Positions 1-11,506 of a stretch of 64,000 nucleotides of DNA are shown here, one piece after another. The notes under the pieces are model-generated. The model was not told the DNA's origin. It worked only from the letters and a program-made list of their open reading frames with translations, and made no database searches. Within the stretch, counting starts at the first letter, position 1, and every line of letters starts with the position of its first letter. The DNA lies in the NCBI GenBank assembly GCA_015183035.1, contig JACZZP010000004.1, positions 2,232,001-2,296,000 on the forward strand, read 5' to 3'. This DNA is from Meloidogyne chitwoodi (taxonomy: Eukaryota > Nematoda > Chromadorea > Rhabditida > Meloidogynidae). A program made the translations under genes and the position numbers.

Positions 1-336
1 AAATAATTACACTCACTCCTGAATATTCAATTGAGGCAAACCTTCTAAACCTAAAATATTTAAAATTAACGTTTAAAAATAAAAAAACCTTTTAAGTCTT
101 TTAGACATTCTAATATGTTCTTCATCATTATCATCAGTTATTCTCATAATTGGTTGAATAACTGCTAATCTTGTAAATAAAATAAAGCAAGAAATTGCTT
201 TAACTTTTGCTGGAAGACGAGTAGTAAAAGAAGTAAATACAAATCGAAGAGGAATGTTTCGAAATTTCTTGTAAGAATTGGAAATAAAATTCTGATTTAA
301 TTGATAAATTATTCTTTGCCAATTTAGTGGTGCCAT
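1..336 (-). CDS. Partial gene of unknown function, 5' end only
   Basis: The start codon is at 336 and exon 1 runs 336-89. A GT donor follows at 88-87, an AG acceptor lies at 52-51, and the second exon (50-1) stays open to the window edge, so the gene continues to the left. The visible 96 or so residues begin MAPLNWQRIIYQL. A basic N-terminal stretch is followed by a moderately hydrophobic segment (about residues 43-62) and an acidic patch DDNDEE. The N-terminus could be a mitochondrial targeting sequence, but that is only a guess from composition. I do not recognise the family. The gene is divergent from the TACC gene, whose start is 281 bases away. Confidence 0.5.
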
Positions 337-617
337 CTAAATATTATAAAAAAATTTTATTTACAATTAAACGAGAAACAAATTTTTACAAATTAAAAAA
401 TATAAACAGTCAAGAATTTTATCGGAGGTGAAAAAGAGTATAAAAAACTAAGAGAGACAATCAGAGAAAAAAAATAAGAAAATAAACGTTGCGCGAGGCA
501 CTGAACTAGTCTGGTAAGGAATCGTCCTAACCGATTTTAAACTAACAAACGCTTGAAAAAAATCTTTAAGATTTTTAACATTTTTTCATCAGATTTTCTA
601 TTTTTAGGTTTTCATTT
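337..617. promoter_or_regulatory. Shared divergent intergenic region
   Basis: These 281 bases separate two divergent start codons, so they must hold the 5' signals of both genes. A pyrimidine-rich TTTTTAG (AG at 606-607) lies 10 bases before the TACC start codon with no donor upstream, which fits a spliced-leader acceptor. The last 60 or so bases resemble the DNA just upstream of the prefoldin 5 gene near 60444-60505. Confidence 0.4.
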
Positions 618-1634
618 ATGAATTCTTCAAAATCTTCTTTATCATTAACTCCACAAAAAGAAAATGTAATTGACATAAATACTTTAACAGTTTGCAAACG
701 GACAAAATTACAATTTGTAGACAATGAAGATTTGGCTTTATGCAAGATTAAACTTAAAAGTGCACAATCTCTGATCAGTCGAATGGAAGGATTTAACAAA
801 ATTTTAAAGTCTAAATGTAAGGAGGTTAAATTTATTTTTTTAATACTGTTAGTAGTTAGTAGTGGACCAAAATACTTTCAGAGGTTTACGCAATTCTCTT
901 TAATTTTTTCTTTAATATCAAAATTTTTTTCTTTTTTAAAACAAAATATTCTGTTGTAGATAATGAAGTCGGAACTTCTCGAAATGATATTAATGGAACT
1001 GCCTTATCTCCTGTACAATTAGATGAATTGACCAGGGAAAGAAATTCTTTACGTGAAGATTTGGCTCAGTGGGAAAATAATTATGCTGATATTTATAAAC
1101 GTTATGACAAACTACGGGAAAATTGTGTTCTTCTGAAAAATGTAAAAATTCTAAAAATTAATTTTATAAAAAAATATTTAGAGTGAAGAAGAATTGAAGA
1201 ATCAACTTGTTGAAGAAGCTGCAAAATATGATCGTCTTTTAGATAAATTTAAAGAATTGAGAGGTGTTGCTGATGGTCAATTGAATCAGTTTTGTTTTTT
1301 TTTTAATTAAAAAAGAAAAAATAAAATTCCTTTTAAGAGCAAATTTGGAAATTCAAAGAATTATAAAACAACACGAAGAAAACACTTTGGGGCTTAGATG
1401 TCGTTTAAAGATGAATGAAACACAAATACAAACATTAAATTTGACAATACAAGGAAAGGTTGTTTTTCTTTTAATTATTTTTTAAATTTTAATTAAAAAT
1501 AATTAAAGGATAAACAAATTGATGAACTTAATAAAATGGTTGAAGAATTGATGGAAAAGAATGGAATTTCTGGAGATGGAGAACTTATAGAAGATGATGC
1601 AGATATTATTTTTACTCCTGGTGGATATAATTAA
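618..1634 (+). CDS. tac-1: TACC-domain coiled-coil protein
   Basis: Exons are 618-816, 960-1141, 1182-1288, 1338-1458 and 1509-1634, giving 244 residues. From about residue 85 to 235 the protein is a heptad-rich coiled coil. Its pattern matches the C-terminal TACC domain, for example WENNYADIYKRYDKLRENC, then an ANLEIQ segment and DKQIDELNKMVEELMEK near the end. TACC proteins bind XMAP215-type microtubule polymerases and localise to centrosomes and spindle microtubules; the short nematode form consists of little more than this domain. Exon 1 is odd: its first 25 codons match the start of the prefoldin 5 gene at 60443, and its remaining 41 codons look unlike TACC. Exon 1 uses a good GTAAGG donor at 817. 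TACC family membership is firm; whether exon 1 is always included is uncertain. Confidence 0.85.
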
Positions 1635-1925
1635 AAAGTTGGGGGAAAATTGGATTTTTTTTTGACCTCTAAAAATAATATATATTAAATATTTACATTC
1701 ATTTTTGCTCTATTTTGTTGTAAAAAACATTTAAAAAATTTAGAAAAATTTATTCTTTGCTTCTTTTTGGGATATTAATAATTAAATTTATTATAATAAA
1801 ATATTTTTTTAAATAATTAAATTTTTTTGAAATTGTTTTGGACGTCGAGAGAGGTCACAATATTAATTTAAAAATTAAAAAAATTTTTTGAAGGAAGATT
1901 TGAGTTAAATATTATTTTAATAAAA
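1635..1925. other. Convergent 3' intergenic gap
   Basis: This AT-rich stretch between the stop codons of the TACC gene (+) and the ZP gene (-) should hold both 3' untranslated regions. I see no further gene in it. Confidence 0.5.
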
Positions 1926-4900
1926 TTAAACTTCCATTATTACTGGTAAAGATGTTGGTCTAGAAAGCCATATTAAATTTGACAAATTCTCATAATTATT
2001 ATTAAAATATTTTAATAATGAATATCTACGCCTTTCACAATCAACCTTTTTTTTATTTAATTTAAAAAAAATTAATTTATTTTTAAAAAACCTTTGGACA
2101 TTTTTCAGCAGAACAAACAGTACAATCACACTCAAAACGAACAGTGTTAGTTTCTGTCCAACGAAAGGCTTGAAAATTGGCCTAAACCTTTAAAACTTTA
2201 ATAATTTTGTATTTTTATTTTAAAAACTGATCAACACCAAGAGGAGAAAATAGTAAAATTTGAAAAAAGGTCCTCTTCCTCCTGGTATCTTTATGGTGGA
2301 AAAATGGAAAAGAATAGCGTAACCCTTTTCCTTTAAATTAAAAATCCCCAAAAATCCTTTTAAAAATTAAAAAAAATTTTTTCCAAACCTGTGCCATAAA
2401 ATCATTTTTTCTTTTCCATTCAGGAAAAAGTCCTCTTTCAAAAGCACATCCTCCAAAATCTGTAAGGCAATAGCGACCACCATTATCCAAATTTATTGCA
2501 TAACATTTTCGAGGAAAGATGGTTATATTATTTATTTTTTGTTTCCAACGGAGAGAAACAAGTTTTAGAGTTAACGTTAAATTCTAAAAAAAAATAAATT
2601 AATTTATTAAAAAAATTCTCTCAATTACCTCACCAGCATTTATTTTTAGAATATGAACTCCATTTTTATCTGTTACATCCAAAAGACTGAGAATTTTAAA
2701 AATAAAAAAAATTAAAAAATTTCTTTACCAAAGAGGTTCTTCTTCTTCTTCTTTTATATTTTTTAAATTATTTAGTAATATTGTACTATTATTATTAGTG
2801 TTTTTTGTTTTAAATGTGTTTATTGTTGTTATTTTTAAAGAAGGTAATTCTTCTTCTTTTGTTTTTATCATTTTAATAATTGTCCTATTTATTGGTGTTG
2901 GTTCTTTTGTTGTTGTTTTTGTTACCATTTTATTTGTTCCAAAAAGTTTTTCTTCTTCCAAATCATTTTTATTAATTGTTTTTGTTGAAATTGGTCTTAT
3001 TGTTGTTGTCGTAGATTTATTTAATTTTATTTGAGATAAATTCAAAAAGGTTTTAATAATAGGAAAATGACATTGAATTTGAATAAAATAAATTGGAGAA
3101 TGTTTAAAAGGTAAAGATGAAAGTTTAATTGTTGGTTTTATATAAAGAAGAGTACTTAAAGTATTTATTGTTAAACCTTTTTCGATTAAAGTACAGTCAA
3201 TTGCTGGTATTGAAAAGTTTAATGAATCTGTGTTGTTTCTAGAAAACTTTAAAAAATTTATTTTAAAAAATAAAATCAATGAGTTCATAAAGTTTTTCAA
3301 AATTTAGGTCAGAATCCAGGTCTTTCAGTTTAGACGTCTTTGTCAAATTAAAAGGGAAAATCCAATAAAAATAAAAAAGATTTTTTGGATTTTCCTAGAA
3401 GGATTTTGACTAGTTTTCTGAACAAAAAGTTTGAAAAACTCTTTTTTTATTCTGACTTCCTAAAATTTCATATAATTATTTTCCCTATATTTTCTAATAG
3501 ATAGAGGCTATAAATAATTCTAATTTATTTTTAAATTACTAAAACCTCTTTAAAACATTTTGGATTTTCTGCTTGACTTCCATTAACAACAACCATTCCT
3601 TTAAATTGTTTCCAAACATTAGAAGTAAAAATAACATCAATTCTTGAATCTTCTAATGACTTTTTCCCTTCAAAACATTTAACTAAAAATAGATGTTAAA
3701 ATTTTATAAAATTAATTAAAAAAAACCTTCAATATGATCTTTAACAGATTTTGGGGCTATTGCTGCACATTGATGTCCTCCATTTTCTAATAAATTATTA
3801 GGACATTCACAACGATATGCCCCCTCTAAATTTCGACAAAATGCTTCTTTTCCACAACTATCAATCCCTTAATTTTAAAAATTATATTTTCTTGTCAAAA
3901 AATAACCTTCTTTGCATTCATCTATATCTTCACAAAAACCATTTTTATTCAGAAAAAATCCATTGGAACATCTACACTTTTTGCTGCCAATGCTTGTCTT
4001 ATTGTCAGAACATTCCATATTTTCAGGATAAGAATTGGAAGCATTAAATGGAAATTGTTCTAAAAATTTAAAATTTTATAAAAAATTAAAAAAAACCTGA
4101 ACAAGGAAAAAGTGGCGGAAAACCAGAAAAACCGGGAAGGCATTGACACAAGGAAACATTACTTAATTTGAAGAAATAAATTAAAAAAAAAACAGAAAGA
4201 TTCTTTTATTTACCTACAAAACGCTTGTTGACCACAATAATATTGTAAATTTCTAAAAAAATAAAAAAATTAATTAAAAAAATTAAAAAATATTCTAACT
4301 TTGAACAATTAAAACCAAAATGAGGAAAAATATTATAATTATCTAATCCTTGGATTTTGATTTTTAAATAATTTTGTTGTTGTTGCTGTGTTTTTTGCTA
4401 AAAAAAAAAGAATTTTGAAAATTTTGATAAAAATAAAAACTTGATTTATTCGTTTTGGAGGAAATTTAGTTGAAGAAAATGAGAAAACGTTGTTTATGTT
4501 ATCTTGAGGAGAGACAAAATTAGGAGAGACAGTAGAGAGACTAATGTTTTGAAAAACAATGTTGTTTAGAGAAGAAACATTTTTGTTTAGATGAGACACT
4601 GTACTTTTTGTGAGAGAGACAAAGTTTTTGTTAAAAGGGGATAAGATGTTGTTTGAAAGAGAGACATTGTTTTTGTCTAAAGGAAACAAGTTGTTATTTA
4701 GAGTAGACAAAATGTTGTTTGAAAGAGAGACATTGTTTTTGTCTAAAGGAAACAAGTTGTTATTTAGAGTAGACACAATGTTGTTTGAAAGAGAGACATT
4801 GTTTTTGTCTAAAGGAAACAAGTTGTTATTTAGAGTAGACATAATGTTATTTGAAGGAGAAACATTGTTTTTGATTAAATATTTAGGAGATGTTTCAGTT

Positions 4901-7900
4901 ATTATAAGGCTTGCTTCAGTTCCTATTGTTTCAGTTGTTGATGTAAATGTTGATTTAGTATTTGCTTCAATTTTAGTTAAAATTGCTTCAGACTTTGCTG
5001 CAGATATTATTGAAGAGTTTAACAAAACATTTTTCAACGGAGTAGAGGTTGCTTCATTATTTGAAGTTAAAATTGCTTTGGGAGTAGTTAAATAAGTCGA
5101 ATTATTATTTATAGTAGATAATAATGTTGTCCCATTTTGTTGATAATTTTGTAATTTTGTCCATTTTCTAACTTGAGGATTTGAAGTAAAAACATTTTCA
5201 GCATTTATTGTAAAAGGAGTTAAAGTAGACTCAAATATTGATGAGGAAAAATTAGCTTTGGAATTTTCTGTAGCAAAAGTTGTTTTATTATTACCGAATA
5301 AATTAATTTTAGAAGAAGGTTCGGTAGTTGCTACAAAATTTAATGGTGCTTTTGCTTCAATTTTTGGGAATATTATTTCACTATTTGTTTTAGCATTTAT
5401 TGCAAAATTTGCTTCAGAACTTGAGTTAACATTTATTATTGATTTGGTATATGGTGAAAAAATTGTTGCAATACTTGCTAAAGTTGCATTAGCATTTGCT
5501 AATGAAGTGGTTTTAAATGTTGATAATAAACTTGCTTCAGTATTTGTTTCAGATTTTGGTAATAAAGTTGCTTCATTATTTGATCGAGATTTCGCTACTA
5601 AATTTGATTTGGTACTTGTTTCAATTTTTGGTGATAAATATGCTACAGTGTTTGGTGATAAATTTCCTTTAGTATTTGCTTCCGATTTTGCTAATAAATT
5701 TGATTTAGTATTTTCATCATTAATTTTTTCAGTTCTTGCTTCAGATTTTGGTGTAGCTATACTTGTTTCAGGTTTTTCTTCAATAGTTGCTTCAGTTTTT
5801 TCTTCATAATTTGGTGTAACTAAAATTATTTCAGTCTTTGCTTCATTAGTTTCTTCAATCTTCGATACAGTTTTTGCTACATATTTTGATGTAGCCATAC
5901 TTGTTTCAGTCTTTGCTTCATATTTATGTGTAAATAAATTTGTTTCAGTCCTTGCTTCATTAGTTTCTTCAGTTTTTGCTACATATTTTGATGTAGCCAC
6001 ACTTGTTTCAGTCCTTGCTTCATTAGTTTCTTCAGTCTTTGCTACAGATTTTGATGTAGCTATACTTGTTGCAGTCTTTGCTTCATTTTCTTCAGTCTTT
6101 GCTACGGATTTTGGTGTAACTAAACTTGCTACAGTCCTTGCTTCATTAGTTTCTTCAGTCTTTGCTACAGATTTTGATGTAGCTATACTTGTTGCAGTCT
6201 TTGCTTCATTTTCTTCAGTCTTTGCTACGGATTTTGGTGTAACTAAACTTGCTACAGTCCTTGCTTCATTAGTTTCTTCAGTTTTTGCTACATATTTTGA
6301 TGTAGCTATACTTGTTGCAGCCTTTGCTTCATTTTCTACAGTCTTTGCTACAGATTTTGGTGTAGCTAAACTTGCTTCAGTCCTTGCTTCATTAGTTTTT
6401 TCAGTCTTTGCTACGGATTTTGGTGTAACTAAACTTGCTACAGTCCTTGCTTCATTAGTTTCTTCAGTCTTTGCTACAGATTTTGATGTAGCTATACTTG
6501 TTGCAGCCTTTGCTTCATTTTCTTCAGTCTTTGCTACAGATTTTGGTGTAGCTAAACTTGCTTCAGTCCTTGCTTCATTTTCTCCAGTCTTTGCTTTTGG
6601 TGTAGCTAAACTTGCTTCAGTCCTTGCTTCATTAGTTTTTTCAGTCTTTGCTACGGATTTTGGTGTAACTAAACTTGCTACAGTCCTTGCTTCATTAGTT
6701 TCTTCAGTCTTTGCTACAGATTTTGGTGTAGCTAAACTTGCTTCAGTCCTTGCTTCATTAGTTTCTTCAGTCTTTGCTACAGATGTTGGTGTAGCTAAAC
6801 TTGCTTCAGTCCTTGCTTCATTAGTTTCTTCAGTTTTTGCTACATATTTTGATGTAGCTATACTTGTTGCAGTCTTTGCTTCATTTTCTTCAGTATTTGC
6901 TACGGATTTTGGTGTAACTAAACTTGCTTCAGTCCTTGCTTCATTAGTTTCTTCAGTTTTTGCTACATATTTTGATGTAGCTATACTTGTTGCAGTCTTT
7001 GCTTCATTTTCTTCAGTAGTTGCTACGGATTTTGGTGTAGATAAACTTGCTTCAGTCCTTGCTTCATTAGTTTCTTCAGTCTTTGCTACAGATTTTGGTG
7101 TAGCTAAACTTGCTTCAGTCCTTGCTTCATTAGTTTCTTCAGTTTTTGCTAAATATTTTGATGTAGCTATACTTGTTGCAGCCTTTGCTTCATTTTCTTC
7201 AGTCTTTGCTACAGATTTTGGTGTAACTAAATTTGTTTCAGTCTTTGTTTCATTAGTTTCTACAGTCTTTGCTACAGATTTTGGTGTAGCTAAACTTGCT
7301 TCAGTCCTTGCTTCATTAGTTTCTTCAGTCTTTGCTACGGATTTTGGTGTAACTAAACTTGCTACAGTCCTTGCTTCATTAGTTTCTTCAGTCTTTGCTA
7401 CAGATTTTGATGTAGCTATACTTGTTGCAGCCTTTGCTTCATTTTCTTCAGTCTTTGCTACAGATTTTGGTGTAGCTAAACTTGCTTCAGTCCTTGCTTC
7501 ATTTTCTCCAGTCTTTGCTTTTGGTGTAGCTAAACTTGCTTCAGTCCTTGCTTCATTAGTTTTTTCAGTCTTTGCTACGGATTTTGGTGTAACTAAACTT
7601 GCTACAGTCCTTGCTTCATTAGTTTCTTCAGTCTTTGCTACAGATTTTGGTGTAGCTAAACTTGCTTCAGTCCTTGCTTCATTAGTTTCTTCAGTCTTTG
7701 CTACAGATGTTGGTGTAGCTAAACTTGCTTCAGTCCTTGCTTCATTAGTTTCTTCAGTTTTTGCTACATATTTTGATGTAGCTATACTTGTTGCAGTCTT
7801 TGCTTCATTTTCTTCAGTATTTGCTACGGATTTTGGTGTAACTAAACTTGCTTCAGTCCTTGCTTCATTAGTTTCTTCAGTTTTTGCTACATATTTTGAT

Positions 7901-9108
7901 GTAGCTATACTTGTTGCAGCCTTTGCTTCATTTTCTACAGTCTTTGCTACAGATTTTGGTGTAGATAAACTTGCTTCAGTCCTTGCTTCATTAGTTTCTT
8001 CAGTCTTTGCTACAGATTTTGGTGTAGCTAAACTTGCTTCAGTCCTTGCTTCATTAGTTTCTTCAGTTTTTGCTAAATATTTTGATGTAGCTATACTTGT
8101 TGCAGCCTTTGCTTCATTTTCTTCAGTCTTTGCTACAGATTTTGGTGTAACTAAATTTGTTTCAGTCTTTGTTTCATTAGTTTCTACAGTCTTTGCTACA
8201 GATTTTGGTGTAGCTAAACTTGCTTCAGTCCTTGCTTCATTAGTTTCTTCAGTTTTTGCTACATATTTTGATGTAGCTATACTTGTTGCAGTCTTTGCTT
8301 CATTTTCTTCAGTATTTGCTACAGATTTTGGTGTAACTAAATTTGTTTCAGTCTTTGTTTCATTAGTTGCTTCAGTTTTTGGCGAAGCCAAACTTGTTTC
8401 AGTATTCATTTTAAAAGCTTCATAAGTTTCTTCAGTTTTTGCTTCATAATTTGGTGTAGCTAAAATTAATTTAGTTTTTGCTTCATTATTTTTTAAAGGA
8501 ATAGCTTCAAAATTAGTAAAAGTAGTTTCAGTAGTTGTTTCAACATTTTCTGTCAAAGTTGTTTTAGAATTTATCAGTTGTGTGGAAGTAAAATAATTTA
8601 AACTAAAATCTGCTTCATTTTTGATTACAGAAGTTGCTACATTATTTTTTGTAAAAACTTCAAAATTTGCTACAGATGATTCAGAAATTAATGTTTCAGT
8701 ACTTTCTTTAATATTATTATTTGTTGCTTCAGTTGAAGTTTCTTGTCCATCTTCCATTATCATTTTTCCTTTGCCAATTAATAATCCAAATTGTTTTCCT
8801 TCTTTTTTATCCTCTTCTTTTTTTTTATTATTTTTTGGTTGCTTCAATTCCTTTATTTTTTTAATTCCAAGCATTTTTAATAATAATTCATTAATTTTTT
8901 TATTTAAATATTTATTTTTATTTATTAATTTTTTATTATTTGTTTTTTGATCAACTTTTCCAAATTCTAAGCCAAATTCATCATTAATATCATCAGATTT
9001 TTCTTCTTCATCTTTTCCTGATAATTGCTTTGAAAATCCAAAAATTAATTTTATTTGTATTAAAATTAAACAAATAAAAAATAAATTAAAAAACAAATTA
9101 TTAAACAT
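1926..9108 (-). CDS. Large secreted repeat/EGF/ZP-domain matrix protein (fibrillin-like FBN-1 class)
   Basis: The start is at 9108. Exons, in order, are 9108-4441, 4397-4300, 4252-4214, 4161-4097, 4059-3907, 3867-3727, 3682-3546, 3246-2729, 2686-2629, 2583-2389, 2181-2092 and 2045-1926, giving 2093 residues. A signal peptide (about 1-24) is followed by a Lys/Glu-rich part. Residues 233-1106 are about 20-21-residue repeats of the type SVAKTEETNEARTEASLATPK. A Thr/Ser/Asn-rich part follows with a 22-residue tandem repeat (near 4640-4860). Two EGF-like modules lie at about 1587-1720, including a calcium-binding DIDEC start. A ZP module follows (1722-2060), with GMVVVNG, IPAIDC, a CYAINLDNGG motif and a CDCTVC motif. 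ZP proteins polymerise in apical extracellular matrix and cuticle. Two oddities: about 95 Thr/Lys/Glu-rich residues interrupt the ZP module, and no transmembrane segment follows it. C. elegans FBN-1 also has repeats, EGF and ZP; orthology is inferred. Confidence 0.85.
4640..4860 (-). repeat. 66-bp coding tandem repeat
   Basis: About three and a half copies of a 66-bp unit encode 22 residues each, of the form LDKNNVSLSNNILSTLNNN. They lie inside exon 1 of the ZP-domain gene. Copies are nearly identical, which points to recent expansion. The unit length is a multiple of three, so the frame is kept. Confidence 0.85.
5790..8410 (-). repeat. Coding repeat array with 924-bp higher-order duplication
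   Basis: About 2.6 kb of exon 1 of the ZP gene is built from alternating 63-bp and 60-bp units, encoding SVAKTEETNEARTEASLATP-like and SVAKTEENEAKAATSIATS-like repeats. On top of this a block of about 910 bp is duplicated in tandem. A rare shortened unit ends at 6600 and again at 7524, and a rare variant lies at 6781 and again at 7705. Both landmarks are 924 bases apart, which is 308 codons. Lengths stay in frame throughout and no stop is seen. Confidence 0.9.
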
Positions 9109-9980
9109 TTTTTAAAATGTTTATTTATTTCTAAAATTGAAACAAAAAAATTTTATAAAAAAATTCTGATGAATTTTAAGCATTTTCTTCAAATAAATAT
9201 ATTTTGTTTAAAAATAGGAATAAAATGTTTAAGTGAAAACTAAGAGTGTTAACCACTACACCACACGAATATACACCCCCAACTTACTAAGTTTTAAACA
9301 AAAAGTTAATAAAATTATTAAAATATTTGTTTTGTTTTTTTCTCTTAAAAAATTTGAAACTTTTTTCTAAAAAAAATTAAAAGGGCAGTGAATATTATCA
9401 AAAATAAAAGAGAATATAAATAATCATTTCCCCCAATTAACTTAATTTATATAACGTGGGTGGTTTAAAATCTTCTTTTTAAGGAAAGATATAATTACAT
9501 TTTTTTGAAAAATGTCAAGGTCTTTTATTCTTTTAATACTTTTTTGAACATATCATTTACGGAAGAAAAACCCAATCCCCCCTTTTTTATCTTTTTTGCA
9601 CTTTAATTTACTTACAAAAATAAATTAAAAAAAAAATATATTTTCTCCAAACTTTAAAAATTAAAAAAATATTTTTTAAAGGAAAAATTTTAATTTTAAA
9701 AAATAACAAAAAATATTCCAACAGATTATTTTAAAAGAAACAATAATTAATAATTTTCACAAATAAATAGAACAAAAAAATTAAAAAAAAAATTCCCAGA
9801 GGAAAACATAAATTTTTTAATTAATTTAAAAAATATATAGGTAACCGAAAATGACTAATACACACTTAGGTATATTACTTAAAAAAATATTTTTTGAAAA
9901 AGAAAAGTCCAAGTGATCAAGAAAGATGAGGAAAAATTCTTTACTTATTTATTAAAAAGTCCCATTTAATTATTTAAAAT
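9109..9980. other. Intergenic AT-rich region
   Basis: These 872 bases lie between the start of the ZP gene and the stop of the SEL-9 gene. Apart from the tRNA-like fragment near 9237 I see no exon, repeat or RNA. It should hold the promoter of the ZP gene and the 3' end of the SEL-9 transcript. Confidence 0.5.
9237..9277 (-). repeat. tRNA-like fragment (A-box half)
   Basis: On the minus strand this reads TGGTGTAGTGGTTAACACTC, which is the D-arm/A-box pattern of a tRNA promoter. No T-arm or paired acceptor stem follows, so it is a fragment and not a working tRNA. Confidence 0.45.
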
Positions 9981-11088
9981 TTAAACAACCCTTCTAACTT
10001 CAAAAAACCGTTTTAAATAGTAAATTTGTCCAACAGTCATAGAAACGAGTAGAATTGCCTCAAATATTGCCCAAATAACAACTCGACTGTTTGTATTCTC
10101 ATTTACTAAAATTAATTTTTAATTGAATTTTTTGTGGGAAGAGAAGCATAAAAAATAGCATTTTTATAATAAACAAAAATCCCTTTTTAATTTCCCCTTC
10201 AAATAAAAAAGCTTTTCTAAAAAAATCTTACTTGATCGATGCACTCTATCACGTACTTGCATATATTCTTGTTCATGTTTTACTGCTGTAAGCATTGCAG
10301 AAAGTTCTCTAATCATTTCTTCAAGTTTTTGTTTATCAGCTTTAAAGAAAAAATAATAAATTAAATTTTAAATTAAATAAACCATCAATTTTTCCATCTC
10401 CTTCAGCTTGTGCATGAGCACTTGGCTGAGCAATATCCATTGAAAACATAACAACCTAAATATATTTTTTTAATTAAAATATATTTTAATTCCCCTAAAA
10501 AAAGTTAAAAAAAAACCTTTGGTGTCATAGTAGACATTTTGTTGCTAAAGCAGTAGTTATGTACACCGTCCATATGAGCAGCTACAAATTTAAGAAAATA
10601 TAATGTAAAAATAGAAAATATTACCAAAAGTATATTTTCCAGAACTTTCTCGTTCGCCTAAAAAAGAAATGAAAAATAAATTTATTTAGAGAAAAATAAA
10701 GGAAAAGTTGAAAAATTAAAGTTTTTAAAATAAATAAAAGAAACAATTAAAGAAGATTAACCAATAAATTGAAAAAAAACCTTTATAAATTTCAGTATTA
10801 TCTGGACCAACAATCTAAATAATTATTAAAAAATAAACTTTATAAATAAATTAAATATAAACCTTAACATCAATATCAAGAAAACCACCCTCCGCAACTT
10901 CAAACATTAAACCCTAAAATTAAATAAAAAGAAAATTAAATAAATAAATATAAAAAAACCATTTTTGTTCCAGAAACTACTCTATCAAAAAAACAAATTT
11001 CTTCATTTGCATCAATATTAATAAAATAACCAAAAGAAGTTTTTATTCCAATAAAAGAAAATATTAAAAGAAAATATTTCCAATTCAT
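9981..11088 (-). CDS. sel-9: p24-family ER-Golgi cargo receptor (TMED2/SEL-9)
   Basis: The start is at 11088. Exons are 11088-10960, 10913-10863, 10814-10781, 10657-10625, 10581-10517, 10455-10383, 10339-10232 and 10105-9981, giving 205 residues, the usual length for this family. A signal peptide is followed by a GOLD domain with conserved [39 protein letters not shown] and [12 protein letters not shown] coiled coil ([20 protein letters not shown]) and one transmembrane helix follow. The tail ends FFEVRRVV, which is the COPI/COPII sorting signal typical of TMED2. These proteins cycle between ER and Golgi and help select cargo for vesicles. C. elegans SEL-9 affects surface delivery of Notch receptors; that role is known for the family and not shown here. 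Confidence 0.96.
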
Positions 11089-11506
11089 TTTGTTTGCTTT
11101 AAATTAATTTATTTAATTTAAAAATAAATTAAATTAAAAACAAGTCGACGTGGTCAAAATGAAATAACGCAACAATGATGTGGAAATGGGGCAAGCAAAA
11201 TTGAATTAAAGTTTAACGTTCGACCAAATGAAAAAATATCAGCTTTTAGATTAAATGAAAAATATAATTAATTGGTCTTTCATTGTTTGTTAATAAACTT
11301 AAAGGTACTTTTGTTAATTTTCAAAATACCAATTGGACAAAATGTCAATAGTAGTAAATATGACAAAATGCCAAGAAACAATGTTTTTATTAGACAAAGT
11401 TCCTAAAAGATTATTGTAAAATTTTAAGAAAATTATGGTAATTTCACAATTGAAAACAATTTTTAAATACATATAAATTCTCCTTAAAAAAGAAATAAAA
11501 AATATT
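11089..11506. other. Intergenic gap upstream of the SEL-9 gene
   Basis: These 418 bases lie between the SEL-9 start codon and a transposon. They presumably hold its promoter. I see no other structure. Confidence 0.4.

Noticed and set aside
2181..2330. An extra exon of the ZP gene at 2330-2230, in phase and open
   Set aside because: Joining 2389 directly to 2181 keeps phase 0 and gives the expected short spacing before the ZP cysteines. The extra exon would insert 31 residues that do not look like ZP sequence.
4610..5809. Long plus-strand open frames with Val/Phe/Leu-rich repeats
   Set aside because: They are the reverse complement of the repeat exon of the ZP gene. The minus frame has a signal peptide, correct splice phases and EGF/ZP domains, so the plus frames are shadows.
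5790..8410. Regular repeat spacing suggesting a CRISPR array
   Set aside because: The units are coding, in frame and lack unique spacers, and the genome is clearly eukaryotic.
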